64,000 nt of DNA from Rhizobium oryzicola (lineage in GTDB: Bacteria; Pseudomonadota; Alphaproteobacteria; Rhizobiales; Rhizobiaceae), in assembly GCF_030504645.1 (NCBI RefSeq), contig NZ_JAUKWQ010000010.1:114314-178313 (forward strand), given 5' to 3'. Numbering within the stretch: the stretch's first letter is position 1; each line of letters starts with the position of its first letter. The position numbers were made by a program, and so were the translations under genes. The notes under the pieces are model-generated. The model saw only the letters and a list, made by a program, of their open reading frames with translations. It was not told the DNA's origin and searched no databases. Shown here piece by piece: positions 57,469 through 64,000 of the stretch.

Positions 57469-60400
57469 TTAACCGGAGCGTTTTTTACCTCGGGAAAGCG
57501 TCCGTACCACCACAAAAAACGATGGTACAAAGAAAATTCCAAGGAGTGTTGCAGAAAGCATACCACCCAGCACGCCAATGCCGATTGCATTTTGCGCCGC
57601 GGAGCCCGCGCCGGTGGCAATCGCCAGCGGAACGACACCGAGAATGAAGGCAAGCGAGGTCATAATGATGGGTCGCAGACGCAGCCGAGCGGCCTGAAGA
57701 GCGGAATCGATCAGATTGTGGCCGGCCTCCTGCCGCTCCTTGGCAAATTCGACGATCAGAATTGCATTCTTGGCCGCCAAACCAATCGTCGTCAGCAGGC
57801 CGACCTTGAAGTAGACGTCATTTGCCTGGCCAAGAAGCGTTGCGGCCGCCACCGCGCCCAGAACGCCCACCGGAACGGCGAGAATGACCGAGAACGGAAT
57901 AGACCAGCTTTCATAAAGTGCCGAGAGGCAGAGGAAGACGATCAGAACCGACAAGGCATAGAGCAATGGTGCCTGTGAGCCGGACAACCGTTCCTGGTAT
58001 GAGATACCCTGCCAGGCCACGCTGTAGCCGCCGCTCATCTGGGATACGAGCCGTTCCACCTCGTTCATCGCTGCACCCGAGCTGATGCCCGGTGCCGCTG
58101 CACCTTCCATCGAGAAGGCGGTCACCGCGTTGAATGCCGAAATGGAGGGCAGGCCGTTGACCCACTGGGCATCGGTGAAGGATGAGAAGGGAACCATTTC
58201 GTTGCTGGCATTCCGGGCGTTCCAGAACTTCAGGTCTTCGGCCTGCATGCGATACGGCGCATCCGCCTGGACATAGACTTTCTTGATTTTGTTGTTGAGG
58301 GTGAAGTCGTTGACGCGGCTGCCTGCAAAGATTGTCGTCAGCATGGAGTTTGCGTCGGCAATCTTTACACCCATGGCGCTCAGCTTTTCCTGGTCTAGGA
58401 TCAGCTTGACTTGGCTCTCTTGGTCGCGGTCGTTGCTGCGCATGCCGGTGATAACGCCGCCGCTATTGGCCATCTGTGTCAATTGCTTGGCCGTATTGGC
58501 GAGCGCCTCTGATCCGTTGTTGCCGGTATCAACCAGATACATGGAGAAGCCGCTGGATGTGCCGAGGCCTTGAATGGCGGGTGGAAGAAGCGGGAAGACC
58601 TGCGCCTCGCGGAGGGTGAAGAAATAGCCCATGGCGCGACGGACGATCGCCGAGGCTGCGAGCTTAGGGTCCTTGCGCAGATCGAAGTCTTTCAGCTTGG
58701 CAAAGACCAGACCGTTGTTCTGGCCAGATCCGACGAAGCTGAATCCGTTCACTGCGAAGACGTCCTGAATGCCGTCTTTCTCCTTGTCGAGATAATAGCT
58801 CTCCACCTTTTTGATGACTTCCGCCGTCTGAGCGCTGGTCGCGCCGTTTGGAAGCTGGATGATCGTCAGCAACACGCCCTGGTCTTCCTGCGGCAGGAAT
58901 GACGAAGGAAGGCGAATGAAGAACCATCCGCAACCTGCAACGACGACCGCAAATACCAACATGACGCGGAGCGGGCGGTTCAGCAGGTAGCCGACTGTGC
59001 CTACATAGCCGTGCGTGGTCTTGTCGAAGCCGCGGTTGAAGAGGGCGCCAATACCTTTTGCCTTCTTGTGATGATCAATCGGCTTCAACATCGTTGCGCA
59101 GAGTGCCGGGGTCAGAACGATGGCAACCACGGCAGATAGAAGCATGGCTGAAACGATCGTCACGGAGAACTGACGATAGATGATGCCGGTCGAGCCACCG
59201 AAGAATGCCATCGGGATGAAGACTGCCGTCAGCACCAGTGCGATGCCGACGATGGCACCGGTAATCTCGCCCATCGACTTTTCGGTTGCCTCGACAGGGC
59301 CAAGACCCTCTTCGGCCATAATGCGTTCGACGTTTTCGACAACCACGATGGCGTCGTCGACGAGAAGACCGATCGCCAGCACCATGGCAAACATGGTCAG
59401 CGTATTGATGGAGTAACCGGTTATTGCCAGAATGCCGAAGGTCCCTAGAAGAACGACGGGCACCGCGATCATCGGAATGAAGGTGGCGCGGAGGTTCTGC
59501 AGGAAGACCAGCAGCACGACGAAGACCAGCACGATCGCTTCGATCAGCGTATGCACCACCTTTTCGATCGAAAGCGATACGAAGGGGGTCGTGTCATAGG
59601 GATAGATGATCTTGACATTCTGAGGCAGCGATGGCGCAAGTTGCGCAAGCTTTGCCTTGACGCGCGCGGCCGTGTCCAGCGCGTTGGCGCCAGTGGCGAG
59701 GTTTACCGCAAAGCCAGCTGCGGGCTGTCGGTTCGATCTTGAACTCGACGCGTAGTTTTCCTGGCCAATTTCGACACGGGCTACGTCGCTGAGGCGGACC
59801 GATGCGCCGCTGGTATCGACCTTCAGGATGATGCGCTCGAAATCCGGAACCTTGGTCAGCTGGCTCTGGGCGGTAATCGTCACATTCAGCTGCTGGCCTT
59901 CAACGGCGGGCAAGCCACCTACCGAACCAACCGAAACCTGCGTGTTCTGGGCCTGGATTGCAGACGTCACGTCCGCTGGCGTGAGCTGAAACTTCTTCAG
60001 CTTGAACGGGTCAAGCCAGATGCGCATGGCATAGGCGGAGCCGAACACGTTGATGCTGCCCACACCTTCCAGTCGCTGCACCTGATCTTGCATCTGGGTG
60101 GAGAAGATATCACCAAGATCTGCGGATGTGCGTTTGCCATCGGTGGACACCAGCGAGCCCACGAGCAGGATGCTTGATGTGGATTTGGTGACCGAGATGC
60201 CGAGATCCTGCACCACGGCTGGCAGTTGCGGGGTAACCAGCTGCAATTTGTTCTGCACCTGCACCTGGGCAATGTCCGCATTGACGCGGTTGTCGAAGGT
60301 CAACGTGACGGTTGCCTGCCCAGAAGAGGAGGACGAGGTCATATATGTCAGGCCATCAAGGCCTGTCATGCCGTCCTCGATGATCTGAGTGACGGTTTTT

Positions 60401-60573
60401 CGCACGGTATCGGCGCTAGCGCCCGTGTATGATCCGCTGATGCGAACCGTCGGCGGGGCGATTTCCGGATATTGCGAGATCGACAGCGTCTTGATGGCCA
60501 ATGCGCCGCCAAGCATGATGACGATGGCAATGACCCACGCAAAGATGGGCCGCTTGATGAAAAACTTGGCCAT
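57469..60573 (-). CDS. RND multidrug efflux pump (AcrB/MexB family)
   Basis: A 1034-aa inner-membrane proton antiporter with twelve membrane segments and two large periplasmic loops. MAKFFIKRPIFAWVIAIVIM at the start, the proton-relay pair in GLLVDDAIVVVENVERIMAE (TM4, about 405) and SALYESWSIPFSVILAVPVG near TM9-10 are hallmarks of the HAE1 class. It lies between its adaptor and outer-membrane channel. It resembles the rhizobial AmeB/BepE pumps in organisation; substrates cannot be read from the sequence. Confidence 0.94.
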   Translation of the reverse strand: MAKFFIKRPIFAWVIAIVIMLGGALAIKTLSISQYPEIAPPTVRISGSYTGASADTVRKTVTQIIEDGMTGLDGLTYMTSSSSSGQATVTLTFDNRVNADIAQVQVQNKLQLVTPQLPAVVQDLGISVTKSTSSILLVGSLVSTDGKRTSADLGDIFSTQMQDQVQRLEGVGSINVFGSAYAMRIWLDPFKLKKFQLTPADVTSAIQAQNTQVSVGSVGGLPAVEGQQLNVTITAQSQLTKVPDFERIILKVDTSGASVRLSDVARVEIGQENYASSSRSNRQPAAGFAVNLATGANALDTAARVKAKLAQLAPSLPQNVKIIYPYDTTPFVSLSIEKVVHTLIEAIVLVFVVLLVFLQNLRATFIPMIAVPVVLLGTFGILAITGYSINTLTMFAMVLAIGLLVDDAIVVVENVERIMAEEGLGPVEATEKSMGEITGAIVGIALVLTAVFIPMAFFGGSTGIIYRQFSVTIVSAMLLSAVVAIVLTPALCATMLKPIDHHKKAKGIGALFNRGFDKTTHGYVGTVGYLLNRPLRVMLVFAVVVAGCGWFFIRLPSSFLPQEDQGVLLTIIQLPNGATSAQTAEVIKKVESYYLDKEKDGIQDVFAVNGFSFVGSGQNNGLVFAKLKDFDLRKDPKLAASAIVRRAMGYFFTLREAQVFPLLPPAIQGLGTSSGFSMYLVDTGNNGSEALANTAKQLTQMANSGGVITGMRSNDRDQESQVKLILDQEKLSAMGVKIADANSMLTTIFAGSRVNDFTLNNKIKKVYVQADAPYRMQAEDLKFWNARNASNEMVPFSSFTDAQWVNGLPSISAFNAVTAFSMEGAAAPGISSGAAMNEVERLVSQMSGGYSVAWQGISYQERLSGSQAPLLYALSVLIVFLCLSALYESWSIPFSVILAVPVGVLGAVAAATLLGQANDVYFKVGLLTTIGLAAKNAILIVEFAKERQEAGHNLIDSALQAARLRLRPIIMTSLAFILGVVPLAIATGAGSAAQNAIGIGVLGGMLSATLLGIFFVPSFFVVVRTLSRGKKRSG

Positions 60574-60616
60574 GGTCTAGTCCTTGGTCACGAGTTGCCG
60601 GGCAGGGTGCTGAGCG

Positions 60617-61822
60617 TCATGACTTGGGCGCTTGGGTCGTGTCGGGAGCGGGCTTCGGAATGACGAACCCCTTGGCATCCACATCGGCCGGTATCGGATT
60701 GACCGTGGCGTTGTCGGTGATCCATTGGAAACCATCAAGGATCAGTCGGTCACCATCGTTGATCCCGTCGGTCACCAGCCAGTTGTTGCCGGAGATCTGG
60801 CTGGAGCGGAATGTGCGCGTCTCAACCTTATTTTCTGCGGTGACAAATTTTGCTGTCAGATCGCCATTGGCGTTGCGGCCGGCGGCACGCTGCGGAATGG
60901 TGTAGCCGGTTTCCTTGCCGACAGTGATTGTGGCACGCACATACATGCCCGGCAGGATCAGGTTCTTTGGATTGTCGAAGAGGGTCCGGATGGAAACCGT
61001 GCCGGTTGTCGTGCTGACTGCCATTTCGGACATGTCGAGCTTGCCGATCTGCGGATAATCGGATCCATCTTCCAGCTGCAGACGAATATCCGTCTTTGCA
61101 TCCGCGTCCTTCGTCTGCAGCTTGCCGTTTGCGATTGCCTTTTGCAGCCGCAGCAGGTTTACGCTTGATTCGTTCAGACGAATGTAGATCGGATCGATCT
61201 GGCGCAGCGTCATCAGAGAGTTCGTCTGGCTTGCCGTCACCACGTTGCCGACAGAGAAATTGGTCGCCGACGTTACGCCGTCGAAGGGTGCGCGTACCTC
61301 CGTCAGCTGCATATTGATCTGCGCTGTCTGGAGGGTCGCCTTGGCCTGCGCCACGGAGGCCTGTGCCTGCAGCAATGTGGTGCGAGCGGTTTCGTAATCC
61401 TTCTGCGTCGCACCCGTATTGGCCAACCGCTCGTATCGTTGCAAGTTGGCTTCGGCGGCAGGTACGCTAACCTCTGCTTTTTCGAGGGCTGCTTGGGATT
61501 CGGCAAAGGCCGCCCGATAGGTATCGTCATCAATCTTATAGAGCAGATCGCCTGCCTTGACGAAACTGCCTTCCTTGATGGCAATTTGCTTGATGATCCC
61601 ACCGACTCGCGGACGTATATCCGCAGACTGGAAGGCTTCCGCGCGACCGGACAGGACCGTGGTGAGCGGCTGTTCTGTCTTCTTCATGATGAGTACGCTG
61701 ACGGGGCTCGGAGGACGCGCCGGTGCACCGGCACCCGCCTGACCCGCACCCTTTCCTTGGTCACTGCAGCTCGCGAGCGCGAGCGACAGCATTATCGGAA
61801 GAAGAATTTTCGATCGGGTCAT
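60617..61822 (-). CDS. RND efflux periplasmic adaptor (membrane fusion protein)
   Basis: A 401-aa lipoprotein (signal peptide ending LALASC). It has the AcrA/MexA layout: ADIRPRVGGIIKQIAIKEGS (lipoyl half), a coiled-coil hairpin rich in Ala/Gln (VPAAEANLQRYERL, then ASVAQAKATLQTAQIN), VRAPFDGVTSATNFSVGNVV and a beta-barrel ending ILPGMYVRATI. I chose ATG 61822 over the in-frame TTG at 61834. It is followed by the pump gene after 43 bp. Confidence 0.92.
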   Translation of the reverse strand: MTRSKILLPIMLSLALASCSDQGKGAGQAGAGAPARPPSPVSVLIMKKTEQPLTTVLSGRAEAFQSADIRPRVGGIIKQIAIKEGSFVKAGDLLYKIDDDTYRAAFAESQAALEKAEVSVPAAEANLQRYERLANTGATQKDYETARTTLLQAQASVAQAKATLQTAQINMQLTEVRAPFDGVTSATNFSVGNVVTASQTNSLMTLRQIDPIYIRLNESSVNLLRLQKAIANGKLQTKDADAKTDIRLQLEDGSDYPQIGKLDMSEMAVSTTTGTVSIRTLFDNPKNLILPGMYVRATITVGKETGYTIPQRAAGRNANGDLTAKFVTAENKVETRTFRSSQISGNNWLVTDGINDGDRLILDGFQWITDNATVNPIPADVDAKGFVIPKPAPDTTQAPKS

Positions 61823-61976
61823 GGCGTTATCCAATTTAGGGCAGGCCGGGCGCAGGCGGCAAATGAGGCATCAAGATTATTTCATAAGGTTAGCTTCAGC
61901 CGTCGCCGTTGCAAGGGAACCTTAACAGAATCATGCGGGCCCAAGCCCGAATGAAAGTGACGTAATAAACAAACCG

Positions 61977-62579
61977 TCACCTAGCAAGTGGATTTTGCAA
62001 TGCAGCGTTCACGAGATCGACAAGCTCATCGCGGCGCTGGCTCAGTTCATTCTCCGACATGTTGACGATAAAGACCGGGTGCAGCACACCAACGAATGCC
62101 GTTGCCGCGGTGCGCGCGCATTTTTGCAGATCTGTGCAGTGATAGATGCCAGCAGCTACGCCTTCTGAAATCACTTCAACGAACAGGTGCTCAATCTTTT
62201 CCTTGTAGCGGCCAGCACTTGTAAAGCTCTGCTCCCGCATGACGAAAATCATCTCAAACATATAAGGATTTTCCCGCAGGTTCTGCAGATGCGTTTCCAT
62301 CAGCTGGCGGACGACGAGGGCTAGTCGTTCTGGTGGAGGAGCGGGTGCCCCACCATCTTCAAGCCTTCCCATGATCCGGGTGATCTGCCGGTCGCAGATT
62401 GCGTCCGCGAGAGCGAGCTTGGAATGAAAATGCTTAAATACATTGGCTGGAGACATGGAGAGCGCATGAGCGATATGGGCAATCGAGCAGCCGCTCACAC
62501 CGCGCGCACGAAATTGCTCTTCTGCTGCAAGCAAAATTTCTTCGCGCGTGTCTTCCGCTTTTCGTCTGGGTCTACGCAA
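61977..62579 (-). CDS. TetR-family repressor of the efflux operon
   Basis: A 200-aa regulator. The helix-turn-helix is GCSIAHIAHALSMSPANVFKHF (about 30-51) after a basic start RRPRRKAEDTREEILLAAEE; the C-terminal half is an all-helical ligand domain. It starts with TTG (GAGGGTGA six bases upstream; no ATG fits). It lies on the same strand as the efflux operon, 154 bp upstream, not divergent as in acrR. Repression of the pump is inferred from position. Confidence 0.85.
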   Translation of the reverse strand: MRRPRRKAEDTREEILLAAEEQFRARGVSGCSIAHIAHALSMSPANVFKHFHSKLALADAICDRQITRIMGRLEDGGAPAPPPERLALVVRQLMETHLQNLRENPYMFEMIFVMREQSFTSAGRYKEKIEHLFVEVISEGVAAGIYHCTDLQKCARTAATAFVGVLHPVFIVNMSENELSQRRDELVDLVNAALQNPLAR

Positions 62580-62651
62580 AATGTCACCCTCTGTTCTCTG
62601 CCGTGTCTATTCCTCGCTCAGCACGACACCTTGCCCCGCCGGTGAACGCAA

Positions 62652-63602
62652 TCAGGTCATGCCAAAAAAAGGCGTTAGATTGCTGCGGATTCGTTGAAGG
62701 ATATTTTCACCCGTATGAATCGGTTCCAGCATTTCACCGGTGATGCTTTGATAAGCCTGCCGGTATACCTCTGCTGTTTGCATGATGAGTTCGTCGGGGA
62801 TGGCAGGGATCTCATCCTTGTAAGGGTCGCAACGTTCGGCAACCCAGGCGCGGACGAAGTCCTTGTCGAAACTCAGCGGCCGTTGGCCACTTGCCAGGCG
62901 TGCCGGGTAGCTATCTGCAAGCCAGTAGCGGCTGCTATCAGGAGTGTGGATTTCATCTGCAAGGATAATAGTGCCGTCCGAATCGACGCCGAACTCGTAT
63001 TTCGTATCTACAAGAATCAGCCCACGCTCCGCAGCGATCCTCTGACCGCGGGCAAACAGTGCCAGCGCGTAGGTGCTCAATTGTTCCCATTGCGCGGGTG
63101 TTACCAGCTTCTGCTCCAGAATGTCATCCGGAGAGAGCGGTTCATCATGACCGCCGTCAAATGCCTTGCTCGTTGGCGTGATGACTGGCGCTGGCAGAGC
63201 TTCGTTATCTCTAAGACCGTTCGGCAAACTCAGCCCGTACATGTTTCGGTCGCCCTTCTTGTAAAGGGTGAGAAGAGATGTACCTGTTGTGCCAGCAAGG
63301 TAACCACGAACCACGATCTCGACCGGCAGTATATCAAGCCGTTTGCCGACCACCACATTTGGGTCGGGATATTCCAGCACATGATTCGGGCAGATGTCTG
63401 CGGTCTGCTCAAACCAGTAGCGCGCTGTCTGGGTCAAAACGCGACCTTTATCCGGGATGACGGCGAGAATTCTGTCAAACGCACTGAGTCGATCGCTGGC
63501 AATAATAATGCGACGGCCATCGGACAGATCGTAATTCTCGCGGACCTTCCCGCGATAATAGCGTGGTAGCTCCGGGATAAAGGCTTCAGCCAGTCCGCTC
63601 AA
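62652..63602 (-). CDS. purC: SAICAR synthetase (long form), second-type PurC
   Basis: A 316-aa ATP-dependent enzyme that joins aspartate to CAIR in purine synthesis. Motifs are RGKVRENYDL, IIASDRLSAFDRIL, VVRGYLAGTTGTSL, LILVDTKYEFGVDSDG and ADEIHTPDSSRYW. It is longer than the usual 235-255 aa bacterial enzyme and resembles the yeast-like form; rhizobia often carry both. The start is a TTG at 63602 with AGAGGTGA just upstream and no usable ATG. Confidence 0.92.
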   Translation of the reverse strand: MSGLAEAFIPELPRYYRGKVRENYDLSDGRRIIIASDRLSAFDRILAVIPDKGRVLTQTARYWFEQTADICPNHVLEYPDPNVVVGKRLDILPVEIVVRGYLAGTTGTSLLTLYKKGDRNMYGLSLPNGLRDNEALPAPVITPTSKAFDGGHDEPLSPDDILEQKLVTPAQWEQLSTYALALFARGQRIAAERGLILVDTKYEFGVDSDGTIILADEIHTPDSSRYWLADSYPARLASGQRPLSFDKDFVRAWVAERCDPYKDEIPAIPDELIMQTAEVYRQAYQSITGEMLEPIHTGENILQRIRSNLTPFFGMT

Positions 63603-63862
63603 ATCTCACCTCTATATATAAGCGCCATGTCGGTCATCTCTGGTGAGCAATCTATCGCACGCATAAAGGTCCAACGACAAGCACTCCGCTACTGCTTTGC
63701 GCTGCCGTTATGTCGGGCCGAAACAGTGGCGACAGGACAGAACCCACGCCCGATGAGCCGCGATTATGGGGCGAAAAGGACGGCCTCCCCAATGACGGCA
63801 GAAATATTCTATTTAAAATCAGACATTTATGATTTTTGTGACTGATTTGTGAGGATGCGGTG
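63603..63862. other. Intergenic interval between purC and the rrn-like promoter
   Basis: No convincing gene is seen. Near 63612 the minus strand has TATATATAG, a likely -10 region for purC. The two overlapping short frames (plus 63627-63845, minus 63652-63900) have no ribosome-binding sites and no recognisable features. Confidence 0.4.
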
Positions 63863-63891
63863 TTGACGCCTCGGGGGTCGGGGCGTATAAG
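63863..63891 (+). promoter_or_regulatory. Strong sigma-70-type promoter, probably of an rRNA operon
   Basis: TTGACG, 17 bp (GC-rich), TATAAG, followed by GGGTCACTGACGAGGGCGG. The strict consensus, GC-rich discriminator and more than 100 bp of non-coding leader fit a stable-RNA promoter; I recall similar sequences before rhizobial rrn operons. The RNA gene itself would begin beyond base 64000. Confidence 0.6.
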
Positions 63892-64000
63892 CCGGGTCAC
63901 TGACGAGGGCGGCGGCGCTGCTGGCGACGAAGTTCTTCGTTCTAGTGAAATCTCTGGAAATTGGCTGAATGCTGATTGGTGGGCCGGGTTACGGTTTGGC
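63892..64000 (+). other. Probable 5' leader of an rRNA transcript (partial)
   Basis: A non-coding stretch after the strong promoter, with short inverted sequences (CGAAGTTCTTCG). No open frame or 16S sequence is reached before the window ends. Assignment as rRNA leader is inferred from the promoter. Confidence 0.4.

Noticed and set aside
63627..63900. Two overlapping short frames before the rrn-like promoter
   Set aside because: No ribosome-binding sites, no similarity, and they overlap the promoter region.

Overview
The window looks like chromosomal DNA of a Rhizobiaceae alphaproteobacterium (Rhizobium/Agrobacterium/Neorhizobium group). Three things point there: the L-rhamnose locus rhaDI / rhaRSTPQUK, the arsR-aqpS-arsC-arsH operon known from Sinorhizobium, and an SOS box of the alphaproteobacterial GAAC-N7-GAAC type in front of imuA-imuB-dnaE2. 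RIME-like palindromic repeats and the amino acid:[carrier protein] ligase cluster agree. The genus cannot be fixed by reading alone. Coding density is high. I saw no phage, insertion sequence, CRISPR array or tRNA.

Layout. 1-4 kb: the start of NAD-glutamate dehydrogenase, pyridoxal kinase, a beta-carbonic anhydrase, a lytic transglycosylase and asd, which has a candidate Lys/Thr/Met-rich leader peptide. 4.4-8.4 kb: a wbpL-wbpV-wbpM-like set that starts O-antigen synthesis. 8.5-15.5 kb: an MHS transporter with a large periplasmic insert, a PAP2 phosphatase, leuB and leuD, a CoA-ester lyase and small conserved proteins. 15.6-21.4 kb: the imuA-imuB-dnaE2 mutagenesis cassette. 21.5-22.4 kb: bfd-bfr iron storage. 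22.4-23.4 kb: an RpfF-like (DSF synthase) crotonase. 23.6-34.7 kb: the complete rhamnose uptake and catabolism locus, with a symmetric operator between its divergent promoters. 34.8-43.8 kb: a DUF892 protein, the arsenic operon ending in an MFS transporter, a catalase, a P1 peptidase/amine-oxidoreductase pair and a stand-alone RAM domain.

44-52.6 kb is the most unusual part. It is a six-gene minus-strand operon, in transcription order: a carrier protein, an acyl-CoA-dehydrogenase-like flavoprotein, a seryl-tRNA-synthetase-like amino acid:[carrier protein] ligase, a DUF1839 protein, a GH2 beta-mannosidase-like enzyme, and a kinase-M23-aminotransferase fusion. Each of the three domains of that fusion appears to have lost its catalytic residues. 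The carrier-protein ligase is a described family with no settled physiological role. The operon as a whole, with a full-length apparent pseudo-enzyme at its end, is my best candidate for an undescribed pathway. Directly upstream on the same strand lie epmB and epmA, with efp divergent: a second tRNA-synthetase-paralogue system that aminoacylates a protein.

55.9-64 kb: an RND efflux operon (TetR regulator, adaptor, pump, outer-membrane channel), a purC gene with a TTG start, and a strong promoter at the right edge that probably drives an rRNA operon beyond the window.
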